Below, in pieces: positions 29,201 through 37,687 of a DNA stretch of 64,000 nucleotides. The stretch spans positions 186,001 to 250,000 of the forward strand of contig NZ_QGGV01000004.1 of assembly GCF_003148765.1 (NCBI RefSeq). Reading direction: 5' to 3'. Numbering within the stretch: the stretch's first letter is position 1; every line of letters starts with the position of its first letter. Source of the DNA: Silicimonas algicola. Its GTDB lineage: Bacteria > Pseudomonadota > Alphaproteobacteria > Rhodobacterales > Rhodobacteraceae. The position numbers were made by a program, and so were the translations under genes. The notes under the pieces are model-generated. The model made no database searches. It was not told where the DNA came from and worked only from the letters and a program-made list of their open reading frames with translations.

Positions 29201-30592
29201 TCACGCCTCGATGGGGCGGTTCTGACCGAGTGCCGCGCGCTCGGAATCCTCGGCGCGTGCGAAGGTCTGGCGTTTCCAGCGTGTTTCGACGACGGCGCCG
29301 GTCCTATTCCCCGCGCCCTCGTCTCGGTCGAGAGGGTCGCTTGCGTTGGCGAAGCTCAGTTCCGCGCCGGACCTTTCCAGAAGCGTCTTCGCTATGAAAA
29401 GCCCAAGTCCCATCCCTTCGTATGCCGGACGCCGAGGATCACGGCGGCGTTTCCGCACGAAAGGGTCGCCGATCCGGCTCATGACCTGTGGAGAGTACCC
29501 AAGTCCATCGTCCATGATCCGCACGGTGATGACGTCGTCGTCCCATTCGACGTCGATCCAGACTTCGGATCGCGCGAAATCGACGGCATTCTGCACCAGA
29601 TTTCTCAGGCCGTGGATGATCTCGGGGCGCCGGTCCACGACGGGCTGTCGTCCGTCATCGTCGCCGAGGATGGCGTAGTGCAGGGTCTTGCCACGGTTGG
29701 CATGAGGTTCCGCCGCCTCCCGCACCACCGCACCGATCGGGGCGCGTCGCATGTGAAGGTCGTCCTTCCCGATTCGGCCCATGGACCTCAGGATGTCCCG
29801 GCAGCGGTCGGCCTGGTCGCGGATGAGGCGCGCGTCCTCCTGCAACTCGGGGTGTTGATCCAGTTCCTCAATCAGCTCTGCGCTGGCGAGCTTGATGGTG
29901 GCGAGCGGCGTGCCGAGTTCGTGCGCCGCCGCAGCGACCACACCGCCCAGGTCGGTCAGCTTCTGCTCTCGCGCCAGCGCCATTTGCGTCGCGGTCAGAG
30001 CCTGCGACATGGCGTGTACTTCGGACGTGACGCGGCCGGCATAGACGGACAGGAACAGGATGCCGATGACGATGGCGACCCAGAACCCCCAGACGAAGAC
30101 CTTGGGCATCTGCATGACGAAACCGGTGGTCGTGACGAGCGGCACGTTCCAAAGGGCCAGCGCCGTGACGAGGGTGACCGATACGGCTGCGACGATTGCA
30201 GTCGTGCCGGGCCGCAGCGCCATTGCCGAAATGGCGACGGGGGCGAGGATCAGAAGCGCGAAGGGATTGTTGAGGCCGCCGGTCAGGGCAAGAAGAAAGG
30301 CAAGCTGGACGATGTCAAAGAGCAGCATCGCAGCAACCTCGAATTCGGCCAGCCGCTTGTTCTCGGGATAGATGAACACCGCCACGAGGTTCGCCACGAT
30401 AGACGCGCCAATGGCAAGGAAACAAAGGCCTACGTCCAGGTTGAGCGCGAACAGACGCTGCGCGATAGTGATGGCGGCGAGCTGTCCGAAAATGGCGATC
30501 CACCGCAGCACGATCAGCGTGCGCAGGCGGACCCAGTCCGACCGTCGCAGGTGGGGCGCAAGCTCGGGATCGGCGGCGAATTCCGATTTCAT
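29201..30592 (-). CDS. regB: Redox-sensing histidine kinase RegB/PrrB/ActS
   Basis: RegB is the membrane sensor that phosphorylates RegA when the quinone pool is reduced. With the start at 30592 (AGGA 8 nt upstream; an ATG at 30601 is the alternative) it has 463 residues and six membrane helices. The quinone-binding GGLNNPF is at 105-111, the H-box AAAHELGTPLATIKLASAEL has His224, and the redox Cys264 is in ADRCRDILRSMG. N and G boxes (LRNLVQNAVDFA; DDGLGYSP; GMGLGLFIAKTL) are intact. It diverges from regA. Confidence 0.95.
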   Translation of the reverse strand: MKSEFAADPELAPHLRRSDWVRLRTLIVLRWIAIFGQLAAITIAQRLFALNLDVGLCFLAIGASIVANLVAVFIYPENKRLAEFEVAAMLLFDIVQLAFLLALTGGLNNPFALLILAPVAISAMALRPGTTAIVAAVSVTLVTALALWNVPLVTTTGFVMQMPKVFVWGFWVAIVIGILFLSVYAGRVTSEVHAMSQALTATQMALAREQKLTDLGGVVAAAAHELGTPLATIKLASAELIEELDQHPELQEDARLIRDQADRCRDILRSMGRIGKDDLHMRRAPIGAVVREAAEPHANRGKTLHYAILGDDDGRQPVVDRRPEIIHGLRNLVQNAVDFARSEVWIDVEWDDDVITVRIMDDGLGYSPQVMSRIGDPFVRKRRRDPRRPAYEGMGLGLFIAKTLLERSGAELSFANASDPLDRDEGAGNRTGAVVETRWKRQTFARAEDSERAALGQNRPIEA

Positions 30593-30699
30593 GTCCGGCA
30601 TCCTGCGCGCGCCGCGAGGCGGGATCAATCCGGAGAGACTGGTTTGACCGTATGTGTAGGGCAACCTAGAGTGCGCGACGCGAGGGAAGAGGGTGAACC

Positions 30700-31248
30700 A
30701 TGAGCGAGTTCGAGGACATAGGTCCCGACAAGTCCCTGTTGATTGTCGATGACGACGAGCCGTTCCTGAAACGGCTTGCGCGGGCGATGGAGAAGCGGGG
30801 CTTCGAGGTCGAGACGGCCGAGACCGTCGCGGCGGGAACGGCCATCGCCTCGGCGCGTCCGCCGGCCTTCGCGGTTATCGATCTGCGGCTGGAGGACGGC
30901 AACGGGCTTGACGTTGTTGAGCGCATCCGGGAACGCAGGCAGGACGCGCGGATCGTTGTATTGACTGGCTATGGAGCCATCGCGACGGCTGTGGCTGCGG
31001 TCAAGATCGGGGCGACGGACTACCTCTCGAAGCCTGCCGACGCCAATGATGTCACGGCCGCGCTTCTGGCGCGGGGCGACAGCCTGCCGCCGCCGCCGGA
31101 GAACCCGATGAGTGCGGACCGGGTGCGGTGGGAGCATATCCAGAGGGTCTATGAACTGTGCGACCGCAACGTGTCCGAGACGGCACGGCGGCTGAACATG
31201 CACCGGCGGACGTTGCAGCGGATCCTGGCGAAACGGTCGCCGAAATAG
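30700..31248 (+). CDS. regA: Redox response regulator RegA/PrrA/ActR
   Basis: RegA is the response regulator of RegB and globally controls photosynthesis, CO2 fixation, respiration and nitrogen genes. The receiver domain has the acidic pair in LLIVDDDEPF, the phosphorylated Asp61 in VIDLRLEDGNGLD and Lys in YLSKPAD. The C-terminal Fis-like HTH (NVSETARRLNMHRRTLQRILAKRSP) is the nearly invariant RegA DNA-binding motif; 182 residues. It is divergent from regB with 107 bp between start codons; senC, often found next to regA, is not here. Confidence 0.97.
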   Translation: MSEFEDIGPDKSLLIVDDDEPFLKRLARAMEKRGFEVETAETVAAGTAIASARPPAFAVIDLRLEDGNGLDVVERIRERRQDARIVVLTGYGAIATAVAAVKIGATDYLSKPADANDVTAALLARGDSLPPPPENPMSADRVRWEHIQRVYELCDRNVSETARRLNMHRRTLQRILAKRSPK

Positions 31249-31267
31249 CTTCGGTATCGCGTCGGTA

Positions 31268-32155
31268 TCACGTCGGTATTGCGTCGGTGCGCCCGGCTTC
31301 CTCGAAGGTGCTCACCAGCCAGTCCAGGAACAGGCTCAACGCACGGCTGCGGGACCCCGAGCGGACGAGAGCGTAGTAGCTGGACTGGCGGCTGATCTCG
31401 ACCGGGATGCGAACGACGCTGCCTTTCCGCAGCGCGTCGCGATAGACGATTTCGGATCCGTAGGCGGCGCCGATCCCCCGCAGGGTCGCCTGGAGCTCGA
31501 GACCGGGCGCGCCGATCTCCCGGATGCGCACGCCCGATAGCCCGGACTCGGCCAACACCTCGCGTTCCCACGGAGTATCCAAACCCAGCCAATCGGCGCT
31601 GTACCAGTCGGTGACACGCGCGGCGAGGGAGGGCGCGGCGACGGCGATGAACGGCGAGACCATCAGGGGGATCGCGCGCGGATCATCAGGCATGGGGCCG
31701 GTGGTGCTGCGGACGGCGACGTCGAAGCCCTCTGACTCGATGTCGATGACGCGGGCGGTCGGCGCGAAGGCGATCTCGATGCCCGGATGCTGACGCCAAA
31801 ACTCGCCGATCGCCGGCAGGATCACGGCGTCTGTGATGAAGGTCGTGGTCGTGACGCGCAGACTGTCGCCCGTCGAGCGGCGCGCAAGGTCCACAGCGGT
31901 GGCGATGCGGCCGAAACCGGCCGAGGTGGCGTCGGCGAGGCGGCGGCCTGCCTCGGTCAGCTCGATCCCGCTCGGCGCACGCACCACGAGCGCGAGGCCA
32001 AGATCCTTCTCGAGAGCGCGAACCTGCTGGGCGATGGCGGCGTGGGTCACGTTCAACGACCGGGCGGCGGCGGAAAAGCTGTCGTGGCGCGCCGCAGCGT
32101 CGAAGGCGCGGAGCGCCGAGAGCGAGGGAAGGGACTTCCAGTCGAGGTCGGACAT
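31268..32155 (-). CDS. LysR family transcriptional regulator (GcvA-like)
   Basis: A 295-residue LysR-type regulator. The winged HTH is at about 14-75 (LSALRAFDAAARHDSFSAAARSLNVTHAAIAQQVRALEKDL), followed by a substrate-binding domain. The wording SLSALRAFDAAARH is close to GcvA-type members. The start is the ATG at 32155; a small gene diverges 97 bp upstream and could be its target. The effector is unknown. Its 3' end is 20 bp from the end of regA, convergent. Confidence 0.9.
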   Translation of the reverse strand: MSDLDWKSLPSLSALRAFDAAARHDSFSAAARSLNVTHAAIAQQVRALEKDLGLALVVRAPSGIELTEAGRRLADATSAGFGRIATAVDLARRSTGDSLRVTTTTFITDAVILPAIGEFWRQHPGIEIAFAPTARVIDIESEGFDVAVRSTTGPMPDDPRAIPLMVSPFIAVAAPSLAARVTDWYSADWLGLDTPWEREVLAESGLSGVRIREIGAPGLELQATLRGIGAAYGSEIVYRDALRKGSVVRIPVEISRQSSYYALVRSGSRSRALSLFLDWLVSTFEEAGRTDAIPT

Positions 32156-32251
32156 GTTAGCTGAGCTTACAACGCCGAATTCTTCCTGACTAGCTGGCAG
32201 GACGAGCCAGGGTGTATCCGGTGTGAAGAAGCATTCAGTAGAGTCACGATC

Positions 32252-32437
32252 ATGCTACCCAACCTGACACCAAGAGAGACCCTGAGAGGGAGTGCGCGTT
32301 CCGACGAGCTGGAAGCTGCGCTTGCATCCGCACGCCTGCGTCAGGACATCTTGCCCGATGAGGAAACACCCGCACCCGCGCGTCGCCCAGCCTTCCGCCT
32401 TTTCGACTGGTTCAGGATGTCAGATCGAACCGCTTGA
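32252..32437 (+). CDS. Small hypothetical protein
   Basis: A 61-codon frame (MLPNLTPRETLRGSARSDEL...) divergent from the LysR gene. It is charged, Arg/Ala-rich, with no membrane segment or recognised domain. The ribosome-binding site is weak and the 3' end overlaps the convergent GNAT gene by 26 bp. It may be a real short gene typical of this group, or a chance frame. Confidence 0.4.
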   Translation: MLPNLTPRETLRGSARSDELEAALASARLRQDILPDEETPAPARRPAFRLFDWFRMSDRTA

Positions 32438-32900
32438 GCACCTTGTCGACAACCGTGCCGTCGGCCATCCGGTAGCCCTCGATCCGGCCGTAATCCTCGA
32501 ACCCGCGGCTTTGATAGTAGGCGAGGCCGCCGATGTTGTCGGCGCGGATGTTGGCGTTGATCCAGCGGTAGCCAAGGTCGCGGGCCGCCGTTTGCGTCGC
32601 GCGGAAGAGGGCGGACCCGATGCCGAGGCCCGTCTTGCCGGGCTGTGCGAATGTGGCGATCTCGGCCGCCTCGGGCGGGAGGTAGCCGGCGGGTTCGATC
32701 CACTGGAAGCCCAGCACCTGACCGCCGTCGCTTTCGGCGACGTGCCATGCGGATCGGTCGTGCGTCATCCATCCCCCGATCTCGTCGGCCCTCACCGTTC
32801 CGGTCAGGGCGGTGGTGCCGCCGATCCGGATGACGTCGTTCAGGATTTCGGCCATTCCGCCGGCATGGAGACGGCCCGCCCGCGACACGATCACCTGCAT
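32412..32900 (-). CDS. GNAT family N-acetyltransferase
   Basis: A 162-residue acetyltransferase starting at ATG 32900 (MQVIVSRAGRLHAGGMAEIL), overlapping the HD-domain gene by 10 bp. The acetyl-CoA pyrophosphate loop is visible in QPGKTGLGIGSALFRA, and ANIRADNIGGLAYYQSRGFEDYGRIEGYRM is the usual GNAT C-terminal strand-helix. Acceptor substrate unknown. Coupled to the upstream HD-domain gene, suggesting joint expression but not a shared pathway. Confidence 0.88.
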   Translation of the reverse strand: MQVIVSRAGRLHAGGMAEILNDVIRIGGTTALTGTVRADEIGGWMTHDRSAWHVAESDGGQVLGFQWIEPAGYLPPEAAEIATFAQPGKTGLGIGSALFRATQTAARDLGYRWINANIRADNIGGLAYYQSRGFEDYGRIEGYRMADGTVVDKVLKRFDLTS

Positions 32901-33496
32901 TGCGCAATCAACTCCTCGTGCCGGGCGACGAAGGCTTGGCGCACGTCCCGTGGCGGGCGCAGCGTGACCTCGATGCCCTCCATCAGCTCCAGTCGGGAGG
33001 GTTTGAAATACCGGTCTGCCTCGGTCTTCGAGAAGCCCGCGATGCGCGTCGCTTCGAACCACGCCGACACGCGATCCGCCGCCTTGATCCGGGCCTTTTC
33101 GGCCTCGGGGGGATGAGCCGGAAGGCCGAACCTGATGTGGATGGCCGCCGCGAGACGCTTGTCGAGATCGGCATAGCCCGGACCGACGGCGGCCTTCACG
33201 GGAGAGATCATGTCGCCGATGACGTATTCGGGGGCGTCGTGGAGCAGCGCGAACAGCCGGTTCCGCGCCGACGCGTCGGGTTGCAGGCGACCGTAGATCT
33301 CTTCGACGAGCAAGGAATGCTCGGCGACGGAATAGGGGAAGTCGCCCCGGGTCTGGCCGTTCCAGCGCGCGACGAAGGCCAGGCCGTGGGCGATATCCTC
33401 GATCTCGATGTCGAAGGGCGTCGGATCGAGAAGGTCGAGTCGCCGTCCCGACAGCATCCGCTGCCAGGCGCGGGCTGGAGTCCTTGTCGTTGCCAT
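32891..33496 (-). CDS. HD-domain phosphohydrolase (YfbR-like)
   Basis: A 201-residue HD-domain hydrolase. The metal ligands are in the pattern H...HD...D: YSVAEHSLLVEEI, ALLHDAPEYVIGDM and a later Asp near IKAADRVSAWF. This pattern matches YfbR-type 5'-nucleotidases. The start is set at ATG 33496 (MATTRTPARAWQRMLSGRRLDL), where family-like sequence begins; the 18-residue upstream extension looks non-coding. Confidence 0.83.
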   Translation of the reverse strand: MATTRTPARAWQRMLSGRRLDLLDPTPFDIEIEDIAHGLAFVARWNGQTRGDFPYSVAEHSLLVEEIYGRLQPDASARNRLFALLHDAPEYVIGDMISPVKAAVGPGYADLDKRLAAAIHIRFGLPAHPPEAEKARIKAADRVSAWFEATRIAGFSKTEADRYFKPSRLELMEGIEVTLRPPRDVRQAFVARHEELIAQCR

Positions 33497-33718
33497 GGGG
33501 GGATTTGCGATGGCGGCGCCGCCTTGGTCAAGCGCCGAAACAGTCCGCAAAAGACCGCAGTCTTTCCCTCATTCCGGCAAAGTTGCGCGTTTTCCTGACG
33601 GCGTATCGGTTCCGTGTCCGTCGGTCCATTCCACCGGGCGACAACAGGCGGTCCTTCGTGCGAGTGCTTCCAGGGGAGGTCACGCAACGCCTTCGGCTCC
33701 GCCGGAAAGGAAAGACCG

Positions 33719-34021
33719 ATGCCCTGTTTGAAATCGCTGGCGGTCGCTGCCGCCTTTCTGCCCACAGTCCTTCATGCCCAGGTCAACTGCGCCTCGCGCG
33801 ATCTTGTCGTCGACAAGCTGGCCGTGAAGTACGGCGAGGCCTTCGCCGGCGGCGGCCTGCAGAACACCCAGCACATCTTCGAGGTCTGGATGTCCGAGGA
33901 GAAAGGAACCTGGACCATCCTCATGACCCGCGCCGACGGGATGACCTGCGTCATGGCGTCGGGGACCAACTGGCGGGGCGGCGATCCGAGCGTAAAGACT
34001 CCGGCAGGCATACCAGGCTGA
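33719..34021 (+). CDS. Hypothetical secreted protein
   Basis: A 100-residue protein with a Sec signal peptide ([20 protein letters not shown], cleavage after Ala20 likely) and a small mature domain with two cysteines (NCASRD and MTCVMAS) that could pair in the periplasm. Function not recognised. A GGAAAG Shine-Dalgarno precedes ATG 33719; an upstream in-frame start at 33614 adds low-quality sequence. It is 61 bp upstream of ahcY in the same direction. Confidence 0.75.
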   Translation: MPCLKSLAVAAAFLPTVLHAQVNCASRDLVVDKLAVKYGEAFAGGGLQNTQHIFEVWMSEEKGTWTILMTRADGMTCVMASGTNWRGGDPSVKTPAGIPG

Positions 34022-34054
34022 CCTTGGTTGCCGGGCGAGGGGCCCGGTGCTAGA

Positions 34055-34083
34055 TGACCCGCGAACCAGAACGGAGCGGGTCA
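34055..34083 (+). promoter_or_regulatory. Leader hairpin overlapping the ahcY start
   Basis: TGACCCGC (34055-34062) and GCGGGTCA (34076-34083) are perfect 8-bp inverted arms; the right arm ends in the A of the ahcY ATG, and the loop carries the GGAG ribosome-binding site's left edge. A second 7-bp stem (34030-34036 with 34042-34048) lies just upstream. Such structure could tune initiation. It does not match the SAM/SAH riboswitch layout as I know it. Confidence 0.35.
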
Positions 34084-35477
34084 TGCCCAAGGATTACGTC
34101 GTCAAGGACATCTCTCTGGCCGGGTATGGCCGCAAGGAAATCGAAATCGCCGAGACCGAGATGCCGGGTCTCATGGCGCTGCGCGAGGAATACGGGACAC
34201 GCCAGCCGCTGAACGGCGCGCGCATCGCCGGGTCGTTGCACATGACGATCCAGACCGCCGTGCTGATCGAGACGCTGAAGGCGCTGGGCGCCGATGTCCG
34301 CTGGGCGTCGTGCAACATCTTCTCGACCCAGGACCATGCCGCCGCGGCCATCGCCGAGAGCGGGACGCCGGTGTTCGCGATCAAGGGCGAGACGCTGGTC
34401 GACTACTGGGCCTACACCGACATGATCTTCCAGTTCCCCGAGGGCGGCGCGAACATGATCCTCGACGACGGGGGCGACGCGACGCTGTACATCCTGATGG
34501 GTGCGCGGGTCGAGGAGGGCGAGGACGACCTGATCGCCGTGCCGGCGAGCGAGGAGGAGGAGGCGCTGTTCGCGCAGATCCGCAAGCGGGCGAAGGAAAG
34601 CCCCGGCTGGTTCGTCAGGCAGCGCCACATGATCCAGGGCGTGTCGGAAGAGACGACGACCGGCGTTCATCGTCTCTACAAGATGATGGAGAAGGGCCAC
34701 CTGCCGTTCCCGGCGTTCAACGTGAACGACAGCGTCACGAAGTCGAAGTTCGACAACAAGTACGGCTGCAAGGAATCGCTGGTGGACGGCATCCGCCGCG
34801 CGACCGACACGATGATGGCGGGCAAGGTCGCCGTGGTCTGCGGCTATGGCGACGTGGGCAAGGGCTCGGCGGCGTCGCTGCGCGGTGCGGGTGCGCGGGT
34901 GAAAGTGACCGAGGTCGACCCGATCTGCGCGCTTCAGGCGGCGATGGACGGCTACGAGGTGACGCTGCTGGAGGATGAGGTCGCTAGCGCCGACATCTTC
35001 ATCACCACGACCGGCAACAAGGACGTCATCCGCATCGAGCACATGCGCGAGATGAAGAACATGGCGATCGTCGGCAACATCGGCCACTTCGACAACGAGA
35101 TCCAGGTCGCCAGCCTGAAGAACCACAAGTGGACCAACATCAAGGACCAGGTGGACATGATCGAGATGCCCTCGGGCAACCGGATCATCCTTCTGTCCGA
35201 GGGGCGGCTTTTGAACCTGGGCAACGCGACGGGGCATCCGTCGTTCGTGATGTCGGCGAGTTTCACCAACCAGGTGCTGGCGCAAATCGAGCTTTGGACC
35301 AGGGGCGACGAATACCAGAACCAGGTCTACATCCTGCCGAAGCACCTGGACGAGAAGGTGGCGCGGCTGCACCTGGGGCGGATCGGGGCGAAGCTGACCG
35401 AGCTGAAGCCGGACCAAGCCGAGTACATCGGCGTCGCGCCCGAGGGACCGTTCAAGCCGGAGCATTACCGGTACTGA
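34083..35477 (+). CDS. ahcY: Adenosylhomocysteinase AhcY
   Basis: S-adenosylhomocysteine hydrolase splits SAH to adenosine and homocysteine, keeping methylation running. Start [20 protein letters not shown] at 34083 gives 464 residues. Substrate-site motifs ([16 protein letters not shown]) and the NAD-binding [10 protein letters not shown] are intact, and the C-terminal [23 protein letters not shown] completes the active site of a neighbouring subunit. Codon use is strongly GC3-biased, typical of high expression, and generates a 471-residue antisense shadow frame. Confidence 0.98.
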   Translation: MPKDYVVKDISLAGYGRKEIEIAETEMPGLMALREEYGTRQPLNGARIAGSLHMTIQTAVLIETLKALGADVRWASCNIFSTQDHAAAAIAESGTPVFAIKGETLVDYWAYTDMIFQFPEGGANMILDDGGDATLYILMGARVEEGEDDLIAVPASEEEEALFAQIRKRAKESPGWFVRQRHMIQGVSEETTTGVHRLYKMMEKGHLPFPAFNVNDSVTKSKFDNKYGCKESLVDGIRRATDTMMAGKVAVVCGYGDVGKGSAASLRGAGARVKVTEVDPICALQAAMDGYEVTLLEDEVASADIFITTTGNKDVIRIEHMREMKNMAIVGNIGHFDNEIQVASLKNHKWTNIKDQVDMIEMPSGNRIILLSEGRLLNLGNATGHPSFVMSASFTNQVLAQIELWTRGDEYQNQVYILPKHLDEKVARLHLGRIGAKLTELKPDQAEYIGVAPEGPFKPEHYRY

Positions 35478-35481
35478 CGGA

Positions 35482-35516
35482 TCGGGGGCTCTGCCCCCGA
35501 ACCCCCGGGATATTTC
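35482..35516 (+). terminator. Terminator-like extragenic element after ahcY
   Basis: TCGGGGGC / GCCCCCGA form a perfect 8-bp stem with a TCT loop (35482-35500), followed by ACCCCCGGGATATTTC. It lies between the convergent ahcY and glycerate kinase genes. This GGGGGCTCTGCCCCCG...GGATATTT form resembles an element repeated after many genes in Rhodobacteraceae genomes, as I recall; only one copy is in the window. Confidence 0.6.
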
Positions 35517-35532
35517 TTGACCGATGAAGACC

Positions 35533-36792
35533 TTAGCGGATCAGGATAGCCCTGAAATCGTTGACGTTCGTGCCGGTCGGACCGGGGGCGAAGATGTCGC
35601 CTGCGGCGTCGAAGGCGGTCCATGCATCGTGACCGGCGAGCAGGGCGCCGGGGTCGCGGCCGATCTTCCGCAGCCTTGTCCAGGTCGTCCCGTCCGCGAA
35701 GGCGCCGGCGTTGTCCTCGGACCCGTCGATGCCGTCGGTGTCGGCGGCCAGCGCCGAGACGGCCAGGCCTTCGATCCCGCCGGCGAACGCGAGGAGGAAC
35801 TCGCTGTTGCGCCCGCCGCGTCCGCCGTCGCCTCGGATGGTGACCGTGGTCTCTCCGCCCGAAAGAATGACGACAGGGGTCTCGAACGGACGATTGCGGG
35901 TCGCGACCTCGCGCGCGATGGCGGCATGGACGCGGCCCACGTCGCGCGCCTCGCCCTCGATAGCGTCTGAGAGGATGACGGGGGTGATGCCTTCGGCACG
36001 GGCGGCGTCGGCGGCCGCCTCGAGCGAGAGAGCGGCGGAAGCGACGACCGTGACCGTATTGTGCGCGAAGACGGCATCGCCGGGGCGCGGAGCGTCTGGC
36101 GAAGTCTCGAGGAAGCGCGCGACGCGGTCGGGCAGGACGATGCCGTAGGTGGAGACGAGGCGCAGCGCGTCGGCGCGGGTCACGGCGTCGGGTACGGTCG
36201 GGCCGGAGGCGACCTGGGCCGGATCGTCGCCCGGCACGTCCGAGACCACGAGGCTGACGACACGAGCCGGATGCGCGGCCGCGGCGAGGCGTCCGCCCTT
36301 GATGCGGCTCACCTGCTTTCGGATCGCGTTCATCACGGAAATCGGAGCGCCGGAGGCCAGAAGCGCCTTGTTCAGTGACTGTTCGTCTTCGAGCGAGAGG
36401 CCTTCGGGCGGCGCGGGCAGGAGGGCAGAACCCCCGCCGCAGACGAGCGCCACGACGAGATCGTTCTTCGTAAGCCCGGACACGGCGGCGAGAAGCGCCT
36501 CGGTCGCCACAATACCGGCGGCATCGGGGACGGGGTGCGAGGCCTCGAGAACCCGGATGTGACGCGTCGCGCAGGCATAGCCGTAGCGCGTGACGACGAC
36601 GCCTTCGAGCGGATCGCCCCAGAGGTCTTCCAAGGCGGCGGCCATCTGTGCCGCTCCCTTGCCGGCGCCGATGACAACGATGCGGCCTTTTGGGCGGTCC
36701 GGCAGATGCGGGCGCAGCGCCTCGAGCGGATCGGCGGCGCGGACGGCGGCGTCGAAAAGGCGGGTCAGGAAGGACTTGTCGTCGGGCGTCAC
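35533..36792 (-). CDS. Glycerate 2-kinase (MOFRL/GckA family)
   Basis: The 419-residue protein (start GTG 36792, VTPDDKSFLTRLFDAAVRAADP) matches the DUF4147 N-domain plus the C-terminal MOFRL domain. Motifs: VVIGAGKGAAQMAAALED (about 40-57), VCGGGSALLPAP, VVSDVPGDDPAQVASGPT, and the MOFRL end GRNSEFLLAFAGGIEGL...DGSEDNAGA. It converts glycerate to 2-phosphoglycerate, linking serine-cycle or tartrate breakdown to glycolysis. The GTG start lies 4 bp after the DUF1761 stop. Upstream in-frame Met codons would overlap that gene. Confidence 0.92.
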   Translation of the reverse strand: MTPDDKSFLTRLFDAAVRAADPLEALRPHLPDRPKGRIVVIGAGKGAAQMAAALEDLWGDPLEGVVVTRYGYACATRHIRVLEASHPVPDAAGIVATEALLAAVSGLTKNDLVVALVCGGGSALLPAPPEGLSLEDEQSLNKALLASGAPISVMNAIRKQVSRIKGGRLAAAAHPARVVSLVVSDVPGDDPAQVASGPTVPDAVTRADALRLVSTYGIVLPDRVARFLETSPDAPRPGDAVFAHNTVTVVASAALSLEAAADAARAEGITPVILSDAIEGEARDVGRVHAAIAREVATRNRPFETPVVILSGGETTVTIRGDGGRGGRNSEFLLAFAGGIEGLAVSALAADTDGIDGSEDNAGAFADGTTWTRLRKIGRDPGALLAGHDAWTAFDAAGDIFAPGPTGTNVNDFRAILIR

Positions 36793-36796
36793 GGGA

Positions 36797-37192
36797 TCAG
36801 AACAACCCCAGGACCGCGCCCATGATGGCGCATCCAAGGGTCGCATAGCCACCATCGATCAGCGGGAGGGTGAATGGCCGGCCGGGGTAGGCGTTGTTGA
36901 TCATGATCCAGGGCGAGATGAAGAAAAGCCCTATGCCGAGACCGCCGACCAGACCTGCGCCCACCGTGTCGATCCCGCTGGTGACGAAGGTGTGCCGCAT
37001 CATTCCTGCGACAAGGATCATGGCGATGGCTGACAGGACGAAGGGCGTGGCGCTGCCGTTGCCCTTGGGACGGCCCGCGTCGTCGGTTTCGATCCCGACG
37101 GCGGCGATCCAGGGTTTCGAAAGCGCCATGTACCATGCCGCACCGACCGCGAAGCCCGCGGCAGCGGCGACGAGAACGGCCAGAATGCCCAT
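36797..37192 (-). CDS. DUF1761 family membrane protein
   Basis: A 131-residue membrane protein with four hydrophobic segments (MGILAVLVAAAAGFAVGAAWYM; TPFVLSAIAMILVAGMM; and two more). The N-terminal helix followed by ALSKPWIAAVG is typical of DUF1761. Function unknown. The start at ATG 37192 has GGGAGGG 8 nt upstream and was preferred over 37210. It sits directly upstream of the glycerate kinase. Confidence 0.8.
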   Translation of the reverse strand: MGILAVLVAAAAGFAVGAAWYMALSKPWIAAVGIETDDAGRPKGNGSATPFVLSAIAMILVAGMMRHTFVTSGIDTVGAGLVGGLGIGLFFISPWIMINNAYPGRPFTLPLIDGGYATLGCAIMGAVLGLF

Positions 37193-37249
37193 GTCGGTGT
37201 CCCTCCCCAAGGCGTTCGGCCGGACTATGCCGGAGGCGCGGGCGCGTGA

Positions 37250-37687
37250 CTACAGCTTTTCGGGCTCGAGTCCGGCCATGCCGCAGACGATCTTCCATTC
37301 CTCTTCGGTGACGGGCTGGACCGACAGGCGGGTGTTGTTGGCGAGGACCATGTTCTTCAGCCGAGGCTCGGCTTTGACGTCGTCGAGCGTGACCGGGGAA
37401 CGTACAGGGCGCACCGCAACCACGTCGACGCAATCCCACCTGTCGTCGTCCGTGGTGCTGTCCGGATGCGATTCCGCCGTCACGCGCACGATGCCGACGA
37501 CGGCCTTCTCGGTCTGCGAGTGGTAGAAGAAGCCAAGGTCGCCGGTCTTCATGGCGCGCATGTTGTTGCGGGCCTGGTAGTTGCGGACGCCGTCCCACTC
37601 CTGGCCGATATCGCCTTTTCCGACCTGGTCTTCCCAGCCCCAGGTCGAGGGTTCGGTCTTGAACAGCCAGTAGGCCACTGCGGTCAT
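37250..37687 (-). CDS. EVE domain-containing protein
   Basis: A 145-residue EVE (PUA-like) protein starting [21 protein letters not shown], with WDGVRNYQARNNMRAMKTGDLGFFYHS and the C-terminal VTEEEWKIVCGM, all family signatures. EVE domains bind modified bases in RNA or DNA; the human relative is THYN1. The role here is unknown. It overlaps the gpsA stop by ATGA. Confidence 0.92.
   Translation of the reverse strand: MTAVAYWLFKTEPSTWGWEDQVGKGDIGQEWDGVRNYQARNNMRAMKTGDLGFFYHSQTEKAVVGIVRVTAESHPDSTTDDDRWDCVDVVAVRPVRSPVTLDDVKAEPRLKNMVLANNTRLSVQPVTEEEWKIVCGMAGLEPEKL

Noticed and set aside
34021-34082. SAM/SAH riboswitch upstream of ahcY
   Set aside because: The known element pairs a hairpin loop with the ribosome-binding site in a pseudoknot; no matching complementary loop was found here.
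34050-35465. A 471-codon frame opposite ahcY
   Set aside because: Mirror of the highly biased ahcY codons; repetitive His/Arg/Leu/Asp composition with no domain.
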